From the NCBI RefSeq assembly GCF_030247195.1, contig NC_080672.1:183891310-183955309 (forward strand): 64,000 nucleotides of DNA, read 5' to 3'. Below the pieces are notes generated by a model. That model worked only from the letters and a program-made list of their open reading frames with translations, was not told where the DNA came from and searched no databases. The first letter of the stretch is position 1. Every line of letters begins with the position of its first letter. Below, piece by piece: positions 33,545 through 46,376 of the stretch. Source of the stretch: Topomyia yanbarensis (Eukaryota > Arthropoda > Insecta > Diptera > Culicidae). The translations under genes and the position numbers were made by a program.

Positions 33545-36500
33545 TTAAATATTTATAATAATGGTTTTTACGAAGGTGTATATAAGGGACATATAGAGGA
33601 CATCGCGGCTTGCCAGCACATGTCGAACCGGGACGTTGTGTGGTCTTCCTCGGGCCCGGAGGGTGTCCATAAGCCAAGACCTGGCGAAACTGTTCTCGGT
33701 GCACGCCCAGCCAATGTGCTCGATATCGTGATAGCCGTCGCCACAAGCGCATATACCACTCTCCACGAGCCCAATACGCCGGAGATGTGCATCCAGCGTA
33801 TAATGGTTTGCATTGAGTCGGAACATCACACGAATGAAGTCACGACCCACATCCATCCCCTTGAACCAAGGTTTCGTCGATACCTTAGGGACTATCGAAT
33901 GTAGCCACCTTCCTAGCTCCCCATTGCTCCACGAGGTTTGTCAACTTTCGAGGGTTCTCTGATGAGTAAAGCTGAAAAATTCGTGGAAGCAAATTGGTCT
34001 TTCATAAACGTCACCTTCTAGGGCACATGCCTTAGCTAAGGAGTCCGCCTTCTCATTGCCCGGAATGGAGCAATGAGAAGGGACCCACACCAAGGTAATC
34101 TGGAAAGATTTGTCAGATAAAGCACTCAGTAGATCCCGTATTTTCCCCAAAAAATACGAGGAGTGCTTTCCATGTTTCATCGAGCGAATAGATTCAATAG
34201 AACTCAGACTATCCGAGACGATGAAGTAATGGTCTGCGGGTAATGTGTCAATGACTCCAAGGGTATACTGAATAGCAGCTAGTTCTGCGGCGTAAACTGA
34301 AGCGGGGTCACTGAGTTTGTAGGAGGCAGTGAACTTTTGATTGAAAATACCGAAGCCAGTGGAGCCTTCGAGGTTTGATCCGTCAGTATAAAACATCTTA
34401 GAACAGTCGACTTCTCGGAATTTATTATAAAAAATTTTTGGAACCACTTGTGGGCGTATGTGGTCCGGAATTCCACTAATCTCGTCTTTCATGGATGTGT
34501 CGAAGAAAACAGTAGATTCAGAAGTATTTATGAAATGCACACGATTGGGATTGTAAGAAGAAGGGTTAATATTCTGCGCCATGTAGTCAAAGTACAGGGA
34601 CATGAAACGGGTCTGAGAATTAAGCTCAACAAGCCTTTCGAAATTTTCAATCACCACCGGGTTCAAGATATCGCATCGAATGAGCAATCGATTTGAGAGT
34701 TCCCAAAATCGATTTTTCAACGGGAAAACGCCCGACAGCACTTCGAGACTCATCGTATGGGTAGATTGCATGCACCTTAAGGCGATACGCAAACAACGAT
34801 ACTGAATTCTTTCGAGTTTGATGAAATGTATGTACGCGGCGGAGCGAAAGCAGAAGCATCCGTATTCCATTACCGACAGTATCGTTGTTTGATACAACCT
34901 AATTAGGTCTCCTGGGTGGGCACCCCACCATGTTCCGGTTATTGTACGAAGAAAGTTGATCCTTTGCTGGCATTTCTGTTTCAGATACCGAATATGGCGT
35001 CCCCAAGTACCTTTCGAGTCGAACCAGACCCCTAGATATTTTACTGTGAAGACCTGAGCGATAGTTTGACCCATTAATAGAAGCTGTAGTTGTGCTGGCT
35101 CACGCTTTCTAGAAAATACAACTAGCTCAGTTTTCTCAGTTCTCAGTATTCTGTAATGGTACTTGTAGATCGACAGCTTTGGGTCCCGTAACAGACACCA
35201 CGCCATCGTCTGCAAGTTGCCTTAACGTGCAGGAATTGTCAAGACATTCATCAATGTCGTTGACATAGAAATTGTATAAAAGGAGGCTTAGACATGAGCC
35301 CTGGGGAAGGCCCATGCAACTAAATCGTGATGTCGATAAGTCACCATGCGAAAAATGCATGTGCTTTCCCGACAACAAGTTTAGTGAAAAGTTGTTTAAA
35401 GTCGCTGAAAGACCATGCAGGAGCAGCTTCTCTGAAAGAATTTTGAATGAAAAGCCACCTTTATATCTAGGAACACTGATGCCATCTGCTCTTTGCTAGC
35501 ATAGGCCATTTGAATTTCGGTTGAGAGCAACGCAAGACAATCGTTCGTCCATTTGCCTTTGCGAAAGCCAAATTGTGTATCTGACAGTAAGCCATTTGCT
35601 TCGACCCAATTGTCGAGGCGGGATAGGATCATTTTCTCGAACATCTTCCGGATACAGGACAGCATTGCGATCGGTCGATACGAATTGTGGTCGGAGGCTG
35701 GTTTTCCCGGTTTTTGGATGGCGATGACCTTCAGTTGCCTCCAATCGTGTGCGACAATGTTAGCCTCAAGAAACTTATTAAATAAATTCAACAAGCGTCT
35801 CTTGGCAGAGTCTGGCAGATTCTTCAACAAGTTGAATTTGATTCTATCGGGCCCTGGAGCTTTATTGTTACACGACAAGAGAGCAAGTGAGAACTCCACC
35901 ATCGAAAAAGGTGTTTCGTTCGCGTTATCGTGAGGGGGCGCGGCGCGGTAGATCTTCTGTGCCGGGGCGGAATCCGGACAAACCTTCTTGGCGAAATCGA
36001 ATATCGAACGGATTGAATATTGCACGCTCTCATTAGTACTGTTTCGGTTTCGCATACGTCGGACCCCAAAGAGTGCTCAAAGATGTTTCTCTCGTTAATA
36101 CGTCGACGAACCGGCGCCAATAACCGCGTTTCTTGGCTTTCATCAAACTCTTCATTCGCTTGTCTAACTTCGCGTACTGTCGAAAACTAGCGGGTAACCC
36201 TTCATTCCGGAAGGTCTTAAACGCGGCAGCCTTCTCCGCGTACACGTCTGAGCACTCTTTATCCCACCAGGAATTGGGAGAACGTTTTTGTATGTTCGCT
36301 CGTGTTAAGAATTGTCATATTGAAGTTGTCGCAAATATTGTGAATTAAAGAAGAATGGTTATCATCATAAAGGCAACCCCATTCCGTACCGTGAGAGTTA
36401 AAGTCTCCTAAAACAAGTCGCGGTGCTGGCAGGGATTCTATGATGTCATATAGCGGACGGTGCCCAATCGCGGTGTTGGGGGGAATATATATGGAAGCTA

Positions 36501-36829
36501 TGCAAAGATCTTTGCATTTGATTGTTATATGACAAGCGACAATTTCAATGCCTGGTATTGAGGGAAGGTTAATTCTGTAGAAGAAATAGTACATTTTGAT
36601 CCCCAAAAGTACTCCTCCGTAGGGGGTATCTCGATCCAAGCGAATAGTATTAAAATCGTGGAAGTTAAGGTTTATGACGGAAGTTAACCAATTTTCACAT
36701 AAAGCAAATGCATCGCATCTCAAGCTATTTATTAAAAATTTGAAAGGAATCTATTTTTGGGATGATACTTCTGAAATTCCACTGTAGAACAGTGATCAAA
36801 TCCGTGACCTTGTTCGATGAGTTAGCCAT
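33545..36829 (-). pseudogene. LINE copy 2 ORF2: endonuclease, reverse transcriptase, RNase H; deleted and frameshifted
   Basis: The start ATG is at 36827-36829, inside the ATGGCTAA overlap with ORF1. Endonuclease sequence CENWLTSVINLNFHDFN and VLGDFNSHGTEWGC run to 36285, where copy 1 has additional sequence through SDHLSIV; that part is lost here. Reverse transcriptase pieces include KAPGPDRI, LSDTQFGFRKGK, FLDIKVAFHS (the motif A region, then a deletion), GLPQGSCLSLLLYNFY and QLADDGVVS. RNase H is well kept: FYTDGSNLEGSTGFG, DHYFIVSDSLSSIES and WVPSHCSIPGNEKADSLAK. The C-terminus GYHDIEHIGWAC ends at 33545. It is useful for repairing the family consensus with copy 1. Confidence 0.88.
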
Positions 36830-38139
36830 CGAAGGATACAATCGCTGAAAGGAGGGGCCATTTCACAGTCAACTGCTTTAAAAATGTTTTTACTGTATGT
36901 AGAAGAGCTAACAACAGACTTTCAATAGTATCAGTTATATTGAAAGTTTTTATTATCCAGTCCACAATGTCCGAGAGTTTGATAATTCCAGTGCCGCGAT
37001 TATTCTCGAACTGAAACAGAGGAACACTTGGGATTTTTGATGTTCCGGGAAGTGCAGGGAACTCCTTCTCTGAGTTTAGTCCTCCGAGACCAGGAGCTAC
37101 TTGCTTCGGCTTGGTTGCAACACTTCCAAGAGATGTCACTTTCGGAGCCCCGTCTAGAGACACCTTCTGGCCTTTACAAGGAACTTTAGGAGAGGAAATG
37201 TTCCTCCTCTTCCTATAACTTCTAGGCACCCTAGTAGATGTTCCCTCTTGTGGGTCATCAGTCTCGCCCTCGTTAGGAGGCAAGTGAGCATAGATGTTTG
37301 TTGGGGTTGGTGGCGTAGCTTTCTTTATCATTTCTGCGAAAGAACGTTCGGATCGTCCCGCAAGAGAACGTTTTGGTTTATCCCCGCGTAGTTTGTACGC
37401 GGGACATGCCGAGATATCATGCAGAATCTCTGCACAGTAAGGACACTTCTCAGCATTCTTACTGCACGAATCATCCAGATGATTCTCACCGCATTTTCCA
37501 CAACGGGCCTTATTGCTACAATGGGCGGCTGTGTGACCCAATTGTTTACACTTTGTGCAATTCATGATCCGCGGCACAAACAGTCTCACAGGCAGACGAA
37601 CCTTGTGCAAGAGGACGTAATTTGGCAAAGCGGTACCAGCGAATGTCACCCGATAAGAGCTTGATTGGGGATACGTTTTTGAACCATCCCCCGCAACTAC
37701 TACTGAGTGCAAACGTTTGCACTCTAGTATTTTCACTGGCTGAAGTAAGCGGTCTCTAAAACGGCCTACCCCGTACTGCAGCAGATCCTCGCATGTCAAA
37801 CTCTCATCGGTGACAACGCCTTCAGACTGTACTTTTACAGCTGCAATATACACGTGATAGTCCTTCGTAAAGTGCTCGCAACAAGCAATATCGTTTGCCT
37901 GCTTTGAGTTAGCCAACACGACCCTGACCCTGTCTGAGCGGACCTTTCTTATTTCGGTCGCAGCCGGGAACCGTTCCGTCAGGTCTTTTGAAATCTGTAA
38001 TAGATTCAACGATTTTGCTTTGGGCCGAAAGAAGACCACAAAGGGACCGGTCGAGAGCTCAGGACATTGTTTGGGGTGGGGGGAGAGCCTTGGGAGTCGA
38101 TTTGACCTCCATTTGGCCGTCCGGGGAGGGAGCTATTGA
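36822..38139 (-). pseudogene. LINE copy 2 ORF1, zinc-knuckle gag-like protein, nearly intact
   Basis: A 405-codon open stretch (38039-36822) begins FFRPKAKSLNLLQISKDL. Three zinc knuckles lie at about residues 161-212: CTKCKQLGHTAAHC, CGKCGENHLDDSC and CPYCAEILHDISAC. A basic, proline/serine-rich tail (RKRRNISSPKVPCKGQKVSL) and a hydrophobic end (LPALPGTS-type region, KWPLLSAIVSFDG) follow. The true start should lie near 38139 by comparison with copy 1 (MEVKSTP region), but a frameshift and a stop near 38060 separate it. It is the best preserved ORF1 in the window; the protein is expected to package the element RNA. Confidence 0.85.
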
Positions 38140-38478
38140 CACCGTCGACGCACGGGGTTAGCACTCGCGCAGACGAGAAAAAGCCGTGAATGTACCAAAA
38201 GGTGTATTTCACTTATCTGTATACTCGTTTCCCACGACGCACCAGTCCAGCTTATATAGCTGGCTATTGATCAATCCTCACTTTGCGAACAAAAGGTTGA
38301 GGAATGCGGCCTAACGGTTAACACACGCACAAGAGAAAATAAACGTCCAAACCTCGAAGAGGCAGAGAATGGCAAGATAACCTTGAACACGGATTAATAC
38401 TGTTCTTTTTCGCACGGACCGAAAACAAAACGCTTCCATCTCGATCGAGCGATGCGTAGAGAATGATAATTTTCATTT

Positions 38479-39049
38479 ATCACGAGTTTAAAAAAGGAAC
38501 TTGTGCTGCAATCAGGGATTCCACATGTTTAGGTGAAATGACTATAGAAGAATAATTAAAATGTATGTAGAAGTCTTTAGATGGTTATGTAAAGCCTTTA
38601 TATCTTGTAATATTGCTATAAAAGTAGATTTAAACTAAAGAAATCAAATATTCAAATATAGTTATTCTAGCGCAAAATTCTTCAGATAACTAGCCGCATC
38701 TGTAGGAGACTAACAAAAGTCTATAATATACAGCCATGTTTGTAAATCTGGCACCACAATGTAAAACCAGAAGTACAGTTGTTCGTCTGTTTCCACTTCT
38801 AGAAACCATGCAGAAAGCTCATTGTAAACAATAATAATAAGTTATAATTATTATAATTAACAAACAATTTAAACAAAGAGAAGAAAGTATAACTATTTTT
38901 ATATTCACCGTCGCTCGATCATAAACAGTGGTAAACCTTCAGGAAGATTTACGAGGCCGGGAATATCGAGTGCAGGATCGCTTCATGGTACACATTTGCA
39001 TACGTTTCAAGTTCATGTATCAACCAATAGATAGCTCAAGGGAGCACTA
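38479..39049. other. BEL-B 3' interior, AT-rich, no gene
   Basis: About 570 bp of AT-rich sequence between LINE copy 2 and the 3' LTR, with ATAATAATAAG/ATTATTATAATT runs near 38828-38862. It ends AAGGGAGCACTA, a weak candidate polypurine tract, before the LTR start TGTTGAGAGTGG. Confidence 0.5.
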
Positions 39050-40912
39050 TGTTGAGAGTGGGTGAATTTCCCAACAATAACAAAAGGTCTCATGATAGCC
39101 GTAATTTCTCATCGACACTCGTGTCCCAAGCATCATTAATTGCACCATTCATACGGTGGTCTAAGCTTCCACCAGGGCCGAGACACCAGGTAAACTGGTG
39201 AAAATTATGATAATAAATTACTTGGCAAGGACCATGAGGAAATGCGAAGAAAGCAATTATCGTCCAGAAAGAACAATAGTAATACAACTCTTAGATGGTT
39301 GCAAAAATAATAAAGCATTTGTGTACGTGGGCGATCCCGTCCAAGGCACAAGTACCGCCCACGAAGGTGGTATATAAAAGTAATAATAAAAGTGATCTAG
39401 TGACGGTCATGGGAAAATCCGACATTAAAATATCCGTTCTAAACCGATGTAGAGTTGATTTTTTGACCCGCGCCAAAAGATATAGAATTGATTTGTTTAC
39501 CCGCTCAAAAGGTTTAGGATTTCAATTGTTTACCCACCCCCAAACAGTCTAGCAGGCATGGACTTAATTTGTCGGCACACACCACGGCACAGAGGAGTAA
39601 CTAGAACAAATTCTTGGCCAACAACCAAAATTTTTTATTCGATTTTTTATTTAGTTACATTTTTTTAGATACTTTAAAGCATACTGCATATTGTGGCAAA
39701 ATAAAGAGTATGCCAAAAAATTGCTAAGAAATTTTTGCATGAATGCAAAATGGTGATATTTTAAGGGTTTTTAATCATTTTTTATTATATATCCAGCAAA
39801 ATCGCTTTCAAATGATGATGACTGTATTAAATAAGACAATATTATAACAAACGTAATAGAACACAACTATTTGTATAACCTCCGCTTAAAAATAACCGAA
39901 AATAGTAGTGTTGCTGTTTGTTGGAGCAGCTTTAAAAACACCTTTTTTAAACAAGTTATTCTAAATTTGAATGGTAAAAAGGTTACATTATACGGCAAGA
40001 TCCGGCAAAGTTGCTGAAACAACATTACAAAACAAGATTCCGGCTATTCAAAAAACATTCAATCTCTTCCGATCCACAAATTCCAAGCGATTTGAAAATA
40101 TTGATATTTTTACTAATTTGAGGTACGCCAAAATGCTGTAGAGTCAAAAACTATGTTTGGCAAAATGAATCTTTATGAATATGTGCACAGGTATCCCTTT
40201 TCTTCTTCCTTTTCCACTGACCAACTGTTCATGCAGCGGAAAAAAACAAATGTATTAACAAAGATCACCTCGAAAATACTAGTATTCGGGAGGATCTAGA
40301 AAATTGACCCCTGCACTGGTAAGTGAATAGATGTCAAATAGTCCCAAAAACCAGTTATTTTCTATTTGTTGTTCATATTAAAGTACAATAACAGCAATAG
40401 CCGCAATAAATAGTTTTGGCCAGGAATCGACCCCAGTTACTCCTCTGTGCACGGTAGGAGTGAGCGAGAAGGGTGGATAGCTAGGACTAAGTAGGAAGGT
40501 GAATAGTTAGATTAGGAATTTGTATATATAGCTTTAAGAATTTGAAAATAAATCAGTCGTTTATCTTTAACCAAAACAGCAGTAGTCGTTTTTAACACAC
40601 CACATGGAAGAAGTTGTTTTGGCTCGTTCGAAATTCCCTACAAGCACCAGCATCATCAGGATCAGCAGCTAGCATTACAGAGAAGTATCCTCATTGAAAC
40701 TAAATATTTCTTTCTTTATTTAGGTACATCCCGCTAGGAAAACCGTAGTCATCATAAGTTCGTACTTTCGGCTTATGACCTACTAGATTGCCATCCGGGT
40801 AAAAGAAACTTAAAAAAATTCTCTTTTATCAAATCCGTTAAGGAAGCAAATACGAAGCTCTGTAACACATCGTTGCTAAGCTAGACCAAGTCGGTTCTAA
40901 ATCGCAACGACA
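39050..40912 (+). repeat. 3' LTR of BEL-B, with one nested element
   Basis: It starts TGTTGAGAGTGGGTG and ends AATCGCAACGACA. Without the nested 39588-40449 element and its duplicated CACGG it is about 996 bp. It holds the empty sites for the TA MITE (40705-40706) and the piggyBac-like element (40839-40842). AATAAA lies at 40547-40552. About 33 bp near 39575 and a larger part near 40720-40756 are deleted or replaced relative to the 5' LTR. Confidence 0.78.
39588..40449. mobile_element. 862-bp element, CACAGAGGAGTAACT ends, 5-bp duplication CACGG
   Basis: The inverted ends CACAGAGGAGTAACT (39588-39602) and its exact reverse complement (40435-40449) are flanked by CACGG on both sides (39583-39587 and 40450-40454). 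The 5' LTR has the single CACGG at 2399-2403, confirming the insertion. TTCTTGGCC / TTCCTGGCC continue the inverted ends. No transposase. The CAC-start and 5-bp duplication are compatible with a Transib-type origin. Confidence 0.85.
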
Positions 40913-41640
<728 letters not shown>

Positions 41641-43169
41641 AGAGCAAGAGTGGGTTAAAAATTCACTGCGAGCAAAACGGTATACGTTTTATTAACCCTA
41701 GAACGTTGCACCCCCACGCGTTTGGTTGCAATTTTAAAAATACAAGCAACAGAAATGTATAATACATCATTTTCTTCAGTTTTTAATTGCGAAACAGCTG
41801 TGTAAGTGAAAGTACGGAATTTATTGAATTAATGATACATAAATTGGTTGGAACAAAAATAAACGGTTTTTTTTTAATGATGAGACATTTCTTGTAACAC
41901 TTATCACTCTCTTCGGATATTATAACGATTGAGAACATTTACAACATGATGTTTCGCGATGTTTTTGATAACACATACTACATGAGACAAAATAAAGACA
42001 AAATAAAAGTCAACTATCCACTTAATACTAATGCTTTGTGGATAAAATATTTAAGTTCTTCATTCAATACATTATGTATGGAAAAACTGAATTTACTTTT
42101 AGTGACCATATATGTGCTGGACCGAAAATGGAAAAAAAATATTGCGTATATTTGAAGTACATATCATTAATAGCGTTTACTCAAACTTTCATGGCGATCT
42201 GAGATCTAGAACTGAAATTGCAGCTCTTGAAAACACGCCACCTCACCGCTATTATTTCGATATCGACTTTTTCTGAAAGTAACCTCATAGTAAGCAACAT
42301 ATTTCGACTCAATCGTTAGTGGTGGAAAAAAGGATTTGATTTGATAATATTTACACAAGTACTTTGTAATATTTAAACTCTTATTAATAAAAAGTGTAAT
42401 CTTTAAAATAATCTAATTTTTATTCATTTGCTTAAAATATGCATTAGGGTAATGTGTCCAAATATGGAAGGCGGCAAACTCATATGAATATTCAAATTTT
42501 CAATTTTGCCGCAACGCTTGTTCTTTATACCCTGAGTGTACTAAAAACTTTAATTGTGTTTTTCTCCAAACCACTTTTTTGCGGTGGCCGAAAATATAAC
42601 TCAAACAAATATTTTTTTATCGTTCTGAAATTTTCACAATGTTTTCGAAATTGCTTTCTCCAGCGAGGTACGTAGCATTTCATTTTTATTGCACCTTTTA
42701 TTGAATAAGCAATTTTATATGGATTTTTATGAAATGTTCAGCGTTGCCATTTTGCGAAAAATCAAAATATCGTCGCTTTGTATCGTTTCAAGGAATCGAA
42801 AAAACTTTTGTTTTTGGCTCTATGTCAAAAATTACCGAAGATAGATTTTCGGCAGTGGAGCTTTTCCAAAAGAACTAGAATGTGAGAAAATGTTATCCAG
42901 CCATTTTACATTGAAAACACTTGAAACTTTTAGTTTTTGTACATCAAAACTAGTATTATAACTCGCATTTTACGGGGTCTCGATTCATCTTAACATTGCA
43001 TCAAGTAAAATTTCCGAAATATTCCTATGTTTTGTGTTCTACAGTGCTGTAATCCCTCAATAAAATTTTGCAATCTTGTTTAGAGAAAATAATGCAATTT
43101 TCTAATCTTTGTCGATCCGCTACATATATAAACCCTTAACGAGGTGACCTGCTATACAAGATCGAAAAA
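41641..43169. other. Unassigned AT-rich region without recognisable gene
   Basis: About 1.5 kb with short frames (69 codons at 41946-42155, 73 codons at 42454-42675) of low complexity and no family resemblance. TTAACCCTAGAACG at 41693 looks like a piggyBac-type end, but no inverted partner with TTAA is found. It may be an unrecognised non-autonomous element between repeat units. Confidence 0.45.
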
Positions 43170-46100
43170 ATCGAGTTTTTGCCTTTCTTGTATAGAAAGG
43201 TTATGCTCCAACTTTCTAACCGAGGCTCGGAGGGCCGAGTCCCCTAAACCATTCAACTCAGTTTGTCGAGATCAGAAAAAGTCTGTATGTGTGTGTATGT
43301 GTGTGTGTGTAAGTATGTGCGTATGTGTCAAAAAATGTCACACATTTTTATCAAAGATGGCTGAGCCGATTTGCCCAAACTTAGTCTCAAATGAAAGATA
43401 CAACCTTCCCATCGGCTGCTATTGAATTTTGTGTCGATAAGAATTCTAGTTCCGGAGTTACGGGTTTAAGAGTGTGGCCGCACAGCAATTTCCCATATAA
43501 ACTGGTACCACTATGATATCAAATCAAAATGATGCAAAACTTTTAAATTTAAAATAGGTGCAAAATTATTTGGATTTGCCAGTCTATGCATGAAACACCG
43601 ATATTTGATGCAATTGACTTTTTTGGATTTTGGCAATTTTTTTGTCTTTCTAATATAGAAAAGTTATGCAATCGCGCCGAACTTCGACTTCTTAATCGAG
43701 ACCCGGAAGGCCGAGTGCGCTATACCATTCGACTCAGTTCGTCGAGATCGGAAAGTCTGTATGTGTGTGAATGTATGTGCGTATGTGTCAAAAATGTCAC
43801 TCATTTTCCTCAAATATGGCTGGACCGATTTGTACAAACTTAGTTTCAAATGAAAGATACAAGGTTCCCATCAGCTGCAATTGAATTTCAAATGGATCCG
43901 ACTTCCGGTTCCTGAATTACAGGATGAGGAGTACGATCATGCAGCATACCCCGGTTTTAACAGTTTTCTGCGATGAATGTAAAAGGTGAAAAATTTTCCA
44001 AAATATTATCACATCTGCTTGGATCTGTAGTGCTTGGTCACTAGCCATTCAAAGTCTCTTTGGCCACTTTGGTCCCAATCATCGGTTCTGGAAGCCCCCG
44101 CGGAAATAAATTTCATCCCAATCAAAATTCCGGTTCCGAAGTTACGGATTGTGGCGTGGGGTCACATAGAAAATTTCAATTCAAACCGATACCACGATGA
44201 ATGCCAAAAGGTAAATATTTCACTAAAATGTTTGTAAAATAATTTGCATTTGCAGTTGTAGGTCACTGACGGCTAACCGAAGTCTCATTGACCATATTGA
44301 TTACCATCGACAGCTCCGGAAGTGCCCCAGAAAAGTAACTACCTATCAAAATTAACACACTCACACCAGTTTATCGGATATGGTTAGGTCGATTTTCACA
44401 AACTTTGTCCCAAATAAAACGAATATTTTTCCCATATACGTCTAATGAACTTTCCACGGATCGCTTACATTGTTCCGGAAATATAGACTGAACCGTCCGG
44501 TCACATATGAAATTTCCACATAAGCCGGAACTAAACTTTTTGCCTTTCTCATATAGAAAACTTATGCAATTGCTCCAAAAACCGAGTTTCTAACGAAGGC
44601 CGGGAGGGCCGAGTGTCATATACCATTCGACTCAGTTCGTCGAGATCGGAAAATGTGTATGTATGTGTGTGTATGTGCGGATATATTAACAAAATGTCCA
44701 CATCGTTTTGTCGGAGATGGCTGAACCGATTTTCACACACGAATGGAAGGTACGAGGCTCCCATCGGCTGCTATTGAATTTCATTTAATTCTGATTTCCG
44801 GTTCCGGAGTTACGAGTTGAGGAGTACGGTTACATAGAAAATCTAGTTATAATTCGTCCACATCGGTTTCTCGGAATTTACTGAACCGATTATCACAAAC
44901 TTAGTCTTAAATGAAAGGTACAACGTTGCCATCAGCCGCTATTGAATTTTGTGTGGATTGAACTTCCAGTTCCTGAATTACAGGATGATGAGCAGAAAAT
45001 CCCGATTTCAACGGATACTGCGATTAATGTATAAAGGTGAGATTTTTAAAAAATGTGACAACAAGTGCTTGGATTTGTAAGTCTATGTCACTAACAGTCA
45101 TTCAAAGTCTCTTTGGCCACATTGCCCACCATCGACGAATCCGGAAGCAAAGGCGGAAGTATTCAAGAATAATAATTACATCGGGTTTTCGGAGATGGCT
45201 AGACCGATTAAACTAAACTTAAATGAAAACGTTTAGTACCTCATAAACTGCTATTAAATTTAATTCTGATCCGACTTACGGTTCCGGTGTTGCGGGTTGC
45301 GGCATGTGGTCACGTAGAAAATTCCGACTCAAAATGATACCTCGATGAAGGCGAAAAGGTAAAAATTTCGCTAAAATGAATATATCTTTGTGTCAAACAA
45401 ATTGCATTAGCAGTTCTAGGTCACTGACGGCCAACCGAAGTCTCGTCGACCCCATTAACCATCATAGACAGTTCCGGAAGTGCCCCGGAAGAATCGCCAC
45501 CTATAAAAATTAACAAACTCACATCAGTTTATCGGTGATGGTTGGGACGATCTTCACAACTTAGTCCCAAACGAAAGGTATATAATCGCCATACATGTCT
45601 ATAAAATTTCATACGGTTCGGTTATATGGTTCCGGAAATATAGACCGAACCCTCCGGTCACATATGAAATTCCCACATAAGCCGGAACATTTTTTTTTCT
45701 TGAGGGGACTACATGAAGTTTCAGAAATCGAAGCATCGTACTTTCGATGCCAAATACCTCCAAAATGCATGAAACGACTAGATATTGTGGTATGCCGAAA
45801 TTTTTTTTGGCTACAATTGAATTTTATGTCGATTTGAATCCGTTTTCGGAGATACGGCTTTAACCCACAAAAAGACAAGGGATCTCAGAGGCCCGGCTAG
45901 ATACTGTTCTCTAGTTTCAATTAACTTGTAATTTGAAATACAAATGATCGTACGTTTTCGGGACTTCGATTCTCTCACTGAAAAAACGACAAAAAAGAGG
46001 ATTACGATTTTGTTGGGTCTTAGGAGTGATGCTTCTCGAAGTCACAATTATAAGAGTGCGACCACACATATAAACTGATACAACTATAACAGTCTAAATC

Positions 46101-46376
46101 ACTAATGACACCCCAAAGTCGCTTTGACATTGGCCATACACCTAGAAAAAATCGTGTAAATATCCGGCATATACGAGCATCAAAAATGACTTTCTTTTAA
46201 GTTTGATTTTAATTTTACATGACGTTGTATTTCGTAAATCACGTAATTTTACTCCACATATAGCGTTTGTTCTGACTGGCAGTAAGTGTAATTTTATGTC
46301 GTTACGCATGGAATGTATATGTTTCATGTGAAATTAAACGGAGCACGGTTATATTTCGTCATTTCCTTAATTACAG
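43170..46376 (+). repeat. Diverged A/B-family repeat units, plus orientation
   Basis: At least three heads of the type TTTTGCCTTTCTYATATAG occur (about 43176, 43650 and 44539), each followed by an RGGCCGAGT stem, CGTCGAGATCGGAAA and a TG/TATG microsatellite (43284-43320, 43758-43790, 44655-44684). Modules of the TTCCGGTTCCGGAGTTAC type repeat through 45840. Around 45860-45895 a TTAACCCACAAAAAGACAAG string with AGAGGCCCGGC resembles the end of the piggyBac-like element; no opposite end is seen. 46130-46376 is unassigned AT-rich sequence. Confidence 0.65.

Larger units (their letters stand above)
32836..38465 (-). mobile_element. RNase H-bearing LINE (I/LOA-like), copy 2
   Basis: The 13-bp target duplication ATAATTTTCATTT lies at 32823-32835 and 38466-38478. 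The 3' end at the left shares TTTGTTTATTTGATAAGGCA with copy 1, and the 5' end at the right lies at the same leader position. ORF1 has intact zinc knuckles, but ORF2 has a deletion of roughly 370 bp in the endonuclease-to-linker region near 36285 and another in the reverse transcriptase near 35440. It inserted into BEL-B interior. Confidence 0.92.
1..40912 (+). mobile_element. BEL-B: outer BEL/Pao LTR retrotransposon, heavily nested and decayed
   Basis: This is an outer frame inferred from two LTR copies in the same orientation, with a broken BEL/Pao gag and pol between them. The window opens about 14 bases inside the 5' LTR, judged from the 3' copy. From left to right: 5' LTR to 13676, leader and PHD-finger gag from 13836, pol fragments at 24170-25637, AT-rich 3' interior, 3' LTR 39050-40912. 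Between these sit at least eight dated insertions. Once the Transib-like element, BEL-A and LINE copy 2 are removed, the interior is only about 3.9 kb, short for a BEL element, so internal deletions are present. The left target duplication lies outside the window and cannot be checked. Alternative: two independent LTR remnants that happen to flank a BEL body. The shared order of four blocks and the BEL gag starting 160 bp after the 5' LTR favour one element. Confidence 0.72.

Noticed and set aside
41693..43140. A second piggyBac-type element starting TTAACCCTAGAACG
   Set aside because: The other TTAA near 43136 is preceded by CCC and not by the inverted GGG, so the ends do not pair.
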